Source: Rhodoglobus sp. (GTDB lineage: Bacteria; Actinomycetota; Actinomycetes; Actinomycetales; Microbacteriaceae). Taken from it: a DNA stretch of 40,026 bases. Both the position numbers and the translations under genes were made by a program. Numbering within the stretch: position 1 is the first letter of the stretch; each line of letters begins with the position of its first letter. The DNA lies in assembly GCA_025463515.1 (NCBI GenBank), contig JAODAQ010000025.1, positions 1-40,026 of the forward strand, given 5' to 3'. Positions 17,636-25,079 of the stretch are shown here, in pieces. The notes beneath the pieces are model-generated. The model did not search any database, was not told where the DNA came from, and saw only the letters and a list, made by a program, of their open reading frames with translations.

Positions 17636-18225
17636 ACTCCGTCGTCGAGGACTACCTCAAGGTGATCTACGCGCACACCGAGTGGCAGCCCGAGCCGATC
17701 ACGTCGGGCGCGCTCGCCGCGAGGCTGGGCCTTGCCGCGTCGTCCGTCACGGAGATGGTCAAGAAGCTCGTCGCGCAGGGCCTCGTCGTGCACGAGCCCT
17801 ACGGCGCGATCGAGCTGAGCAGGGATGGCACGGCGCTGGCCCTGCGGATGATCCGCCGCCACCGCCTCATCGAGACCTGGCTGGTCGACCACATCGGCTA
17901 CACGTGGGACGAGGTGCACGACGAGGCGGAGGTGCTCGAGCACGCCATGAGCGACAGGCTGCTCGATGCGCTCGACGCCCAGCTCGGGCATCCGGTGCGC
18001 GACCCGCACGGCGACCCGATCCCGGCGGCCGACGGCACCGTCGAGCGGCCCGCCGCACGGCTGCTCGCGGAGGCGGAGGGCGGGCGCGTGGTGCGCATCT
18101 CCGACCGCGACCCGCTGCTGCTGAGGCACCTGGAGGCGGAGGGGATCGTGGTCGACGCCGTCGTCACCCCGGAGCAGCGCCTCCAGCTGGCGCCCGAGGC
18201 CCTCGCCTCGATCTGGGTCGACTAG
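17632..18225 (+). CDS. mntR: DtxR/MntR-family metal-dependent repressor
   Basis: 197 aa. An N-terminal winged helix (1-70: VEDYLKVIYAH and AASSVTEMVKKLVAQGLV) is followed by the metal-binding and dimer domain (about 75-135: HRLIETWLVDHIGYTWDEVHDEAEVLEHAMSD in part). A short SH3-like tail with VRISDRDPLLLRHLEAEGI completes it. Coupled to mntH by an ATGA overlap, it most likely senses Mn2+ and represses the pair through the inverted repeat at 16382-16401. Its TAG shares CTAG with the stop of the convergent response regulator gene. Confidence 0.93.
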   Translation: MNSVVEDYLKVIYAHTEWQPEPITSGALAARLGLAASSVTEMVKKLVAQGLVVHEPYGAIELSRDGTALALRMIRRHRLIETWLVDHIGYTWDEVHDEAEVLEHAMSDRLLDALDAQLGHPVRDPHGDPIPAADGTVERPAARLLAEAEGGRVVRISDRDPLLLRHLEAEGIVVDAVVTPEQRLQLAPEALASIWVD

Positions 18226-18824
18226 AGCCAGTTCCGCTCGCGGGCGCGGCGGGCGGCCTCGTGCCGCGACGAGGTGCCGGTCTTCTGCAGCGCCGCCGAG
18301 AGGTAGTTGCGCACCGTGCCCGAGGCGAGGTGCAGGCTCGCGCTCATCTCGCGCACCGAGTAGCCCTCCGCGGTGAGCCGCAGCACGTCGAGCTCGCGCT
18401 CGCTGAGCGGGCAGTCGTCCATCATCGCGGCCGTCGAGATCTCGGAGTCGATGTAGCGCTGGCCCGCGTGCACGTCCGCGATGATCAGGGCGAGCCGCTC
18501 CGGGTCGACGGTCTTGCCGAGGAAGCCCCGGATGCCGACGGCAAGAGCCCGCTTGAGCACGCCGGGCCGTGCGTGCCGGGTGAGCAGGATGATGGGCTGC
18601 CCTGGCCGGTGCTCGAGGATCGCGGCGGCGGTCTCGATCCCGTCCATGCCGGGCATCTCGAGGTCCAGGAGCACGACGTCGGGGGAGTGCTCGCGAGCTC
18701 TGGCCACGGCATCCGGGCCATTGTCGGCCTGGGCGACGACCGTGATGTTCTCCTCCAGGTCGAGGAGGGAGGCGAGGGCCACCCGGAGCAGGTTCTCGTC
18801 GTCAGCGATGAGGACGCGGATCAT
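18222..18824 (-). CDS. NarL/LuxR-family response regulator (DesR-like)
   Basis: 200 aa. The receiver domain has the acidic pocket ADDEN, phospho-acceptor Asp54 (VVLLDLEMPGMDG) and Lys103 (GFLGKTVDP). A LuxR-type helix-turn-helix occupies about 135-198 (SERELDVLRLTAEGYSVREMSASL). It is encoded after the kinase with an ATGA overlap. The target is probably the divergent ABC exporter, through the 26-bp inverted repeat at 19952-19977. Its stop codon overlaps that of mntR. Confidence 0.94.
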   Translation of the reverse strand: MIRVLIADDENLLRVALASLLDLEENITVVAQADNGPDAVARAREHSPDVVLLDLEMPGMDGIETAAAILEHRPGQPIILLTRHARPGVLKRALAVGIRGFLGKTVDPERLALIIADVHAGQRYIDSEISTAAMMDDCPLSERELDVLRLTAEGYSVREMSASLHLASGTVRNYLSAALQKTGTSSRHEAARRARERNWL

Positions 18825-19900
18825 GCGGTCGTCGCCTCGGTCGTGAACACGCCGTCGCGCGTGCTCGTGCGCAGGGAGCCGCCGACCGCCGCGAAGCGCT
18901 CGGCGAGGCGGGCGAGCCCGCTCGGCGCGCGGCTCGTGGCGGGGCTGCCGTCGTTGGTGACCTTCAGCCGCTTCGGGTCGATGGCGATCTCCACGGTGGT
19001 CGGCTGCGCGTGCCGGAGGATGTTCGTCGTCGCCTCGCGCACGACCAGGCCGAACAGCTCCTCGTGCGGGCCGGCGGCCGGCGTGCCGGTGGTGCGGCAC
19101 GCGATCCCGGCGGCCTCGAACAGGCTCTCCGCGTTCGCGAGCTCGCCCGCGAGAGTGACCTTGCGGTCGCCGAAGGCGAGGCTGCGGGTGTTCGCGAGGG
19201 TCTCGGCGATGAGGGCGTCGGCCTCGGCGAGCTGCGCGCGCGCGGCATCCGGGTCGGTGTCGATCAGCTTGGCGGCGAGCTTGGTCGTGAGCCGGAGCAC
19301 GTGCAGGGTGTGGCCCTGGATGTCGTGCAGGTCGCTCGCGAACCGGTAGCGCTCCTGCGCCACGGCGAGGTCGGCGGCGAGCTGTCGGGCGGAGTCGATC
19401 TCGAGGTAGAGGCCCCACGCGTAGCGGTTCAGGAAGAGCAGGAAGGCCGCGGCGGCCGCGCAGGCGACGGCCGTCGCGGCGGGGACTGCCCAGACCTTCT
19501 CGGGCCAGACCGCCCACGCGATGCCCACGGGCACGAGCGCGAGTACGACGGAGAGCAGCGCCAGGGCCGCGCGGTGCCGGCGCAGCTGCGAGATCGGCAC
19601 CATGGCGATGATGAACAGCACCAGCGCGGAGATCGGCGACTGCAGCAAGAACAGCGACACCGTCCACAGCGCGGATGCCGCGGCCACGAGCGGCAGGGTG
19701 AGCCACAGTGGGGGCATCCGCTCCCACCAGTTGATGTAGTACGTGGCGGCGGCGCCCACCACGAGCAGCAGTACCCGGTACCAGACGGACGTCGTGCCGG
19801 TTGCCGAGAGCACGACGAAGAACGCGGTCATCAGCACGAGCGACCAGGTCGTGTAGCGCCGCATCCGTGCGAGCGCGCGCTCGGCCCCCGTCGTCTCCAT
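18821..19900 (-). CDS. DesK-like sensor histidine kinase
   Basis: 359 aa. Five or six membrane helices (about 18-155) form the sensor with almost no extracellular domain, as in membrane-sensing DesK/LiaS/LnrJ-type kinases. The HisKA_3 motif SDLHDIQGHTLH carries His192. The ATPase part has REATTNILRHA (N-box) and the GLARLAERFAAVGGSL lid, though the usual DxGxG loop is reduced to NDGSPATS. The best start is the ATG at 19900, preceded by GAGAGG. It forms an operon with the response regulator. Confidence 0.93.
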   Translation of the reverse strand: METTGAERALARMRRYTTWSLVLMTAFFVVLSATGTTSVWYRVLLLVVGAAATYYINWWERMPPLWLTLPLVAAASALWTVSLFLLQSPISALVLFIIAMVPISQLRRHRAALALLSVVLALVPVGIAWAVWPEKVWAVPAATAVACAAAAAFLLFLNRYAWGLYLEIDSARQLAADLAVAQERYRFASDLHDIQGHTLHVLRLTTKLAAKLIDTDPDAARAQLAEADALIAETLANTRSLAFGDRKVTLAGELANAESLFEAAGIACRTTGTPAAGPHEELFGLVVREATTNILRHAQPTTVEIAIDPKRLKVTNDGSPATSRAPSGLARLAERFAAVGGSLRTSTRDGVFTTEATTA

Positions 19901-19951
19901 CCCTCCATCCTCTCCCGGATGCCCGCGCGCGAGCAGCCCGCGATGTCATGC

Positions 19952-19977
19952 CCTCGTATGACAGGTGTCACACGAGG
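19952..19977. promoter_or_regulatory. 26-bp operator candidate between the two-component system and the ABC exporter
   Basis: CCTCGTATGACA (19952-19963) and TGTCACACGAGG (19966-19977) are inverted copies with one mismatch and a 2-nt centre. A further TGTCATG-like half site lies just to the left (19944-19950). The position, 52 nt before the sensor start and 53 nt before the ABC start, suits control of both directions by the response regulator. Confidence 0.6.
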
Positions 19978-20029
19978 ACGTGCCTCGTCGCCCTACCGCG
20001 CGCGCCGCCGTGCGACGAACGTGGAGCCC

Positions 20030-20920
20030 ATGCCCACAGAGACCGTCGTCAGCGCGACGAACTTCAGCTACCGATACGGCGACTTCACCGCCGTCCAAGG
20101 ACTCGACCTCGCCGTCGCCCGCGGGGAGGTGTACGCCCTGCTCGGCACCAACGGCGCGGGCAAGACCACCACGCTCGAGGTGATCGAGGGCCATCGCCGG
20201 CCCACCTCCGGCTCGGTGTCCGTGCTCGGCGGCGACCCGACCGACCGCCGCCGCATCCGCCCGCGGGTGGGGATCATGCTCCAGGAGTCCGGCTTCGCGG
20301 GGGAGCTCAGCACCATCGAGTCGCTCCGGCTCGCGGGCAGGCTCTCCGGCAGGGACGACTCGGCGGACGAGCTGCTCGACACCGTCGACCTCCGCAGCAA
20401 GGCGGAGACGCGAGTGGTGCAGCTCTCCGGCGGCGAGAAGCGGCGCCTCGACTTCGCCATGGCGATCTGGGGCGCGCCAGAGCTGGTGTTCCTCGACGAG
20501 CCGACCACGGGGCTCGACCCGACGGCCCGCGAAGCGCTATGGGAGGTGGTCGGCGACCTCCGCGACCAGGGCACCACGGTCATCCTCACCACCCACTACC
20601 TCGAGGAGGCGCAGCGCTACGCCGACCGCATCGGGCTCATGCACGGGGGCGTGCTGCAGCGCGAGGGCACGCTCGCCGAGCTCGTCGCGGCCGAGCCCTC
20701 GCACATCCGCTTCGTCGCGCCGCCCGGTGCCGACCTCCCCCTGCCGATCAGCTCGACCGAGCACGGCCTCGTGGTCGTGACGACCGACGACCTGCAGGGC
20801 GACCTCACGGCACTGCTCGCCTGGGCCGACCGCGGCAACCACCGCCTCGACCAGCTGAGCGCCGCCAGTTCATCCCTCGACGACCTCTTCCGCGACCTCA
20901 CCACAGGAGCACACTCATGA
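20030..20920 (+). CDS. ABC-2 exporter ATPase (drug/antimicrobial type)
   Basis: 296 aa. Walker A GTNGAGKT (39-46), signature LSGGE (132-136) and Walker B LVFLDE (152-157) are intact. The last 70 residues form a regulatory tail typical of CcmA/DrrA/LnrL-type ATPases of ABC-2 exporters. ATG at 20030 was chosen with GTGGAG upstream; the longer in-frame ORF runs antisense through the kinase gene and is not real. It is divergent from a DesK/DesR-like system, as in Bacillus lnrJK-lnrLMN (linearmycin resistance), so export of or defence against membrane-active compounds is plausible. The permease gene overlaps by ATGA. Confidence 0.93.
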   Translation: MPTETVVSATNFSYRYGDFTAVQGLDLAVARGEVYALLGTNGAGKTTTLEVIEGHRRPTSGSVSVLGGDPTDRRRIRPRVGIMLQESGFAGELSTIESLRLAGRLSGRDDSADELLDTVDLRSKAETRVVQLSGGEKRRLDFAMAIWGAPELVFLDEPTTGLDPTAREALWEVVGDLRDQGTTVILTTHYLEEAQRYADRIGLMHGGVLQREGTLAELVAAEPSHIRFVAPPGADLPLPISSTEHGLVVVTTDDLQGDLTALLAWADRGNHRLDQLSAASSSLDDLFRDLTTGAHS

Positions 20921-21627
20921 TCGCCATCGCCGTCTCAGAACTCCGGATGCTCGTCCGCAACCGCCTCGTGGCAACGCTCGGCATCCTCTCCCCGCTCGTC
21001 ATCGGCGGGATCTTCATCCTCAACCGCCCGCCGGAGGGCGGGCTCGCGTTCGCCGCGACCCTGCAGATCGCCACGATGCTCGGACTCGGCGTGTACGTCA
21101 CCGGCACCACGACGCTCGCCGCCCGCCGCCAGAACCTGTTCCTCAAGAGGCTGCGGAGCTCGGCGGCATCCGATCCGGCGATCATCGCGGGGCTGATCGC
21201 CCCGATCATCCTCGTCGGCCTCCTGCAGGTCGCGATCATCATGACGGGCCTCGCGGTCTCCGCCTCGGCCCTGCCCGTGCACGGCTGGCTGCTCGTGCCC
21301 GTGGTGCTGCTGGTCGACGTGATGTTCGCGGGCTTCGCCGTCGCGACGGCGGGCGTGACGAACTCGCCGGAGCACGCCCAGTTCACGACCCTGCCGCTGT
21401 TCTTCGTGACCGTCGGCGTGACCTTCTGGGTTACCCTCACCGGCACGCAGGACCTCGGCCTGGTCAAGCAGGCACTGCCGCTGGGCGCGATCCCGGAGCT
21501 CATGGGCATCGTCTGGTACGACGGGGATCTCTCGCGGGTGCCGCTGCTGCTCATCCCGACCATCGCCTGGACCGTCGTCGCCCTCGTGGCAGCCAAGGCG
21601 ATGTTCCGGTGGGAGCCGCGCTCGTAG
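20917..21627 (+). CDS. ABC-2 exporter permease
   Basis: 236 aa with six membrane helices and an NSPEHAQFTTLPLFF segment between helices 4 and 5 typical of ABC-2 permeases. It is the membrane partner of the ATPase just upstream, with ATGA coupling. Only one permease gene is present, so it probably acts as a homodimer, unlike the two-permease LnrMN system. Confidence 0.9.
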   Translation: MIAIAVSELRMLVRNRLVATLGILSPLVIGGIFILNRPPEGGLAFAATLQIATMLGLGVYVTGTTTLAARRQNLFLKRLRSSAASDPAIIAGLIAPIILVGLLQVAIIMTGLAVSASALPVHGWLLVPVVLLVDVMFAGFAVATAGVTNSPEHAQFTTLPLFFVTVGVTFWVTLTGTQDLGLVKQALPLGAIPELMGIVWYDGDLSRVPLLLIPTIAWTVVALVAAKAMFRWEPRS

Positions 21628-21631
21628 CACG

Positions 21632-21637
21632 TAGGGT
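21632..21637 (+). promoter_or_regulatory. Leaderless -10 (TAGGGT) of the HEAT-repeat gene pair
   Basis: TAGGGT, 6 nt, then GTG at 21644. It separates the HEAT-repeat genes from the ABC exporter operon that ends at 21627. Confidence 0.55.
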
Positions 21638-21643
21638 TGACGC

Positions 21644-22177
21644 GTGCCTGACGACCGTGTTGCCCCAGTACCCGTAGACCTGCCCATCGAAGCGCGACTG
21701 GCTGCGGCCGTGGCGGAGTACGGCGAGAACACCGTCGTGCTCCGCTCGCTCTCGCTGATCGCCGGCAACAACGAGGGGGAGGACTTCCTCCTCTACGTCG
21801 GCGGCGAGCACGCCCGCGGAATCCTCGAAGGCGCGCCCGTGCTGTACTGGCCCGAGCTCTGGGGCACCAGGGCCCTGCTCTACGTGTGGAACGACTCCGC
21901 GGTGCTCGCCGTCACGTCCGCGCTCAACAACCAGGCCTGGCGCGTGCGCGAGATGGCCGCCCGCGTCGCCGCCGGCCGCAAGCTGGACGTGGAGCCGAAC
22001 CTTACCGAGCTCCTCACCGACGAGGTCGCGCGGGTTCGCGCGGCTGCGGCTCGCGCCCTCGGAGTGGTCGGCTCGAACATCGAGGTGATCGAGCCCCTGC
22101 TCAGGGATCCCGAGATCGACGTGCGCCGCGGCGCCCAGCAGGCCATCGCGGCACTGAGGGCGCGAATCGCGCCGTGA
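21644..22177 (+). CDS. HEAT-repeat protein, first of a tandem paralog pair
   Basis: 177 aa, cytoplasmic. An N-terminal region (20-95) is followed by two or three HEAT-type helical repeats (100-175: NNQAWRVREMAARVA, DEVARVRAAAARALG and DPEIDVRRGAQQAIA). Such scaffolds bind proteins or nucleic acid; no catalytic motif is visible. The next gene is a clear paralog and overlaps by GTGA, so the products may form a heterodimer. It starts with GTG behind a leaderless promoter pattern. I do not recognise a specific named family. Confidence 0.8.
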   Translation: MPDDRVAPVPVDLPIEARLAAAVAEYGENTVVLRSLSLIAGNNEGEDFLLYVGGEHARGILEGAPVLYWPELWGTRALLYVWNDSAVLAVTSALNNQAWRVREMAARVAAGRKLDVEPNLTELLTDEVARVRAAAARALGVVGSNIEVIEPLLRDPEIDVRRGAQQAIAALRARIAP

Positions 22178-22701
22178 TCCCCGAGCTCGGGCTGTCCCAC
22201 TCCGCACGACTGCGAGCAGCTGTCGCGCGGTACGGGGAGCGCGAGTTCGCCGAGCGGTGCGCGGCCCTGCTCTCGGGCGGTAACGAGGATGCCGAGTTCC
22301 TCGAGTACCTCGGCGGCCGGGCCAGCCCCGGCGCGATCGACGGATCGTGGCCGCGCTACTGGCAGCGCTCCTGGGGAGCCCGCGCACTCGAGTCCTCCTG
22401 GGCGGAGGGCGCCGCGGCATCCGTGCTCCAGGGGCTCGGTGACGAGGCCTGGCGCGTGCGGATGGTGTGCGCGCGAGTCTGCGCGATCCGCGAGCTCGGC
22501 GTGCCCGAGCGGCTCGCGGCGCTACTGCGCGACGAGAACTGGCGGGTCAGGGATGCCGCGGCCTGGGCCCTCGGGCGCGTCGGCGAGTTCGAGCAGGCCG
22601 ACGACCTCCGCGAGGCGCTCGATGACGAGGAGCCGAAGGTCAGGGCCCGAGCGGGCCGCGCGCTGGACGAGCTCGCCGCGCGGCTCGACCGCGAACTCTA
22701 G
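22174..22701 (+). CDS. HEAT-repeat protein, second of a tandem paralog pair
   Basis: 175 aa. It shares the whole layout with the preceding gene: RLRAAVARYGE (RLAAAVAEYGE in the first copy), EFLEYLGG (DFLLYVGG), WGARAL (WGTRALL), DEAWRVRMVCARV (NQAWRVREMAARV) and AAAWALGRVG (AAARALGVVG). The arrangement shows an old tandem duplication followed by strong divergence. GTG start within a GTGA overlap. It converges with the DedA gene with no gap between the stop codons (TAG-CTA). Confidence 0.8.
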   Translation: MIPELGLSHSARLRAAVARYGEREFAERCAALLSGGNEDAEFLEYLGGRASPGAIDGSWPRYWQRSWGARALESSWAEGAAASVLQGLGDEAWRVRMVCARVCAIRELGVPERLAALLRDENWRVRDAAAWALGRVGEFEQADDLREALDDEEPKVRARAGRALDELAARLDREL

Positions 22702-23430
22702 CTAGTCGCCCAGCTTCTGGTCGAACTTGTTCGGGTCGAGGGCGAGGGCTTCGACCTCCGCGTCCGTGGGGATGCCCGCCGCGCGCTTCTTGCGGGCCTT
22801 CATGGTCGACTGGATGTAGTGGTAGATCGTGGGCACGAGGGTGACGACCACGGCACCGATGAGGATGAGGTCGATGTACTCCACCACGAAGTCGCGCACA
22901 GGCGGGATGTAGCCGAGCAGGAACCCGACGAGCGTGACGCCAGTGCCCCAGATGACCGCTCCGATCGCGTTGTAGAACGAGTAGCGGCGGTAGTTCATGT
23001 GCCCGACGCCGGCCGCGACGGGGGCGAAGGTGCGCACGATCGGCACGAAGCGCGCCACGATCACCGCGAGGCCGCCGAAGCGCTCGAAGAAGGCGTTGGT
23101 GCGTCGGACGTTCTCGATGCTGAAGAGGCCAGACTCCTTCCGCTCGAAGATCCTGGGGCCCACCTTGTGCCCGATCAGATAGCCGACCTCGCCGCCGAGG
23201 AATGCCGCGACCGAGATCGCGAGGCACACCCACCAGATGTCGATGTCCATCACCCCCGAGAACGTGAGCACGCCCGCGATGATCAGCAGCGTGTCGCCCG
23301 GGAGGAGGAAGCCGAGCAGGAGGCCCGTCTCCGAGAAGACGATGATGCACACCGCGAGGAGTGCGAAGGGGCCGAAGCCCACGATGAGCTTCTCGGGGTC
23401 GAGCCAGGGGATGAGTGCGGCGTGTACCAA
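22702..23430 (-). CDS. DedA-family membrane protein
   Basis: 242 aa with four to six membrane segments. Typical landmarks are the re-entrant segment SETGLLLGFLLPGD, GGEVGYLIGHKVGP, and the conserved basic motif RFVPIVRTFAPVAAG that follows FFERFGG. DedA proteins are envelope transporters; several recycle lipid carriers or flip phospholipids. The C terminus is basic and cytoplasmic. The start appears to be TTG (23430), with GGAG about 10 nt upstream. A role in recycling the lipid carrier of the polymer locus is possible but not shown. Confidence 0.92.
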   Translation of the reverse strand: MVHAALIPWLDPEKLIVGFGPFALLAVCIIVFSETGLLLGFLLPGDTLLIIAGVLTFSGVMDIDIWWVCLAISVAAFLGGEVGYLIGHKVGPRIFERKESGLFSIENVRRTNAFFERFGGLAVIVARFVPIVRTFAPVAAGVGHMNYRRYSFYNAIGAVIWGTGVTLVGFLLGYIPPVRDFVVEYIDLILIGAVVVTLVPTIYHYIQSTMKARKKRAAGIPTDAEVEALALDPNKFDQKLGD

Positions 23431-23541
23431 GGGGCTGAGCTCCAGTCGTCGGCTGCGGCCGCGCGGGCGGCAGTCAGGGCGTTCCAGTCAGAGTACTAGG
23501 CGCTACCGGGCAACACGCTGGGGGTAACCCCCGGATGCCGC

Positions 23542-23577
23542 TTGACATACTTCGAACAAGGCTTATAGTAAGTCTTG
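23542..23577 (+). promoter_or_regulatory. Promoter and operator of the beta-glucoside operon
   Basis: TTGACA (23542-23547), a 16-bp spacer and TATAGT (23564-23569) form a strong vegetative promoter. CAAGGCTTA (23557-23565), a 3-nt centre TAG and TAAGTCTTG (23569-23577) form an inverted repeat with one mismatch that covers the -10. The likely binder is the ROK repressor encoded at the end of the operon. This short stretch is markedly AT-richer than its surroundings. Confidence 0.65.
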
Positions 23578-23617
23578 AAATAAGTCGGGACGAGAGCCCC
23601 GGCACACTCCGACCCGA

Positions 23618-25036
23618 ATGCGATCAACGATGACCGACACCACTCCCGCCGCCCGGCTGCGCGCCGAGGCCTCCGTCGAGAAGGTCGGCAGCTTCCCGCA
23701 GGACTTCCGCTGGGGTCTCGCCACCGCCGCGTACCAGATCGAGGGCGCGGCGCTCGAGGGCGGTCGCGGCCCGAGCATCTGGGACACGTTCTCGCACACC
23801 CCCGGCCTCAGCCACCACGGCGACACCGGCGACATCGCGTGCGACCACTACCACCGCTGGGAGTCGGACCTCGACCTGCTGGCGAGCCTCGCGGTCACCG
23901 ACTACCGGCTCTCGGTGTCGTGGTCGCGGCTGCAGCCGAGCGGGCGGGGCGACCTGAACCCGGCTGCGGTGGCGTTCTACCGGGAGGTGCTCGCGGGGCT
24001 GGCGGCACGGGGCATCCGGCCGCTCGTCACGCTCTACCACTGGGACCTGCCGCAGCCCCTCGAGGACGAGGGCGGCTGGCCGGTGCGCGAGACCGCCTAC
24101 CGGTTCGCGGAGTTCGCGACCAAGGCCGTCGAGGCCCTCGGCGACCTCGCCACGGACTGGGTCACGCTCAACGAACCGTGGTGCAGCTCGTTCCTCGGGT
24201 ACGGGAAGGGCGCGCACGCTCCCGGTCGCCAGGACTACCGCGCCGCGATCCACGCCGCCCACCACCTCAACCTCGCGCACGGGCTCGCGGTCGCCGGCAT
24301 CCGCGCGGCACAGCCGGGGGCATCCGTCGGCGTCACCAACATCGTCACCGACATCGTGGCGGCGAGCGAGAGCACGGATGACCGTGCCGCCGCCGTCCGC
24401 CTCGACGCGTCGAGCAACCGCATATTCCTCGACCCCGTGTACCTGGGCGAGTACTCCGCCGCCGTCTGGGACACCCTCGGGGAGCGCGGCCTGGCCGACG
24501 TGGTGCAGGACGGCGACCTCGCGATCATCTCGGCGCCGACCGACTTCGCCGGCGTCAACCACTATCAGCGCGTGATCGCCTCGCACGACGACTCGCAGCC
24601 CTTCGGCGTGCTCGAGGTGCCGGCCGAGCCCGCGACCACGTCGTTCGGCTGGTCGGTCATCCCGGCGTCGCTCACCGCGGTGCTCACCCGGGTCGCGCGC
24701 GAGTTCACGCCGCTGCCGGTCTACGTCACCGAGAACGGCGCGAGCTACGACGACTACGTCGACCCCAACGGCGACGTCGTCGACACCGAGCGCGTGGACT
24801 ACCTGCGCGGCTACCTCGGCGCCGCGGCCGAGGCCATCGAGGCCGGGGTCGACCTGCGCGGCTATTACGCGTGGTCGTTCCTCGACAACTTCGAGTGGGC
24901 CGAGGGCTACAGCAAGCGCTTCGGCCTCGTGTGGGTCGACTACCGCACCCAGGAGCGGATCCCCAAGTTGAGCGCGCACTGGTACCGGCGCCTCATCACC
25001 GAACATCAGGCGGCAGTGGCACATCTAGCAGCCTGA
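23618..25036 (+). CDS. Glycoside hydrolase family 1 beta-glucosidase
   Basis: 472 aa, full-length (beta/alpha)8 enzyme without a signal peptide, so it works on imported sugars. The general acid/base is Glu186 in TLNEPW and the nucleophile Glu372 in YVTENGAS. QIEGA, YHWDLPQPL and the aglycone-side SWSRLQPSG are also typical, and SFLDNFEWAEGYSKRFG matches the glycone-binding end. A second ATG at 23630 is an alternative start. It is the first gene of the operon behind a strong promoter, and probably splits cello- or laminari-oligosaccharides into glucose. Confidence 0.95.
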   Translation: MRSTMTDTTPAARLRAEASVEKVGSFPQDFRWGLATAAYQIEGAALEGGRGPSIWDTFSHTPGLSHHGDTGDIACDHYHRWESDLDLLASLAVTDYRLSVSWSRLQPSGRGDLNPAAVAFYREVLAGLAARGIRPLVTLYHWDLPQPLEDEGGWPVRETAYRFAEFATKAVEALGDLATDWVTLNEPWCSSFLGYGKGAHAPGRQDYRAAIHAAHHLNLAHGLAVAGIRAAQPGASVGVTNIVTDIVAASESTDDRAAAVRLDASSNRIFLDPVYLGEYSAAVWDTLGERGLADVVQDGDLAIISAPTDFAGVNHYQRVIASHDDSQPFGVLEVPAEPATTSFGWSVIPASLTAVLTRVAREFTPLPVYVTENGASYDDYVDPNGDVVDTERVDYLRGYLGAAAEAIEAGVDLRGYYAWSFLDNFEWAEGYSKRFGLVWVDYRTQERIPKLSAHWYRRLITEHQAAVAHLAA

Positions 25037-25079
25037 TCGCACCACACAGATAATGCACACACAGAGAAAAGGAACCTCA

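Noticed and set aside
18827-19949. In-frame upstream extensions of the response regulator and of the exporter ATPase through the kinase gene
   Set aside because: Both are shadows of the kinase gene; the accepted starts coincide with gene overlaps, ribosome binding sites and domain beginnings.
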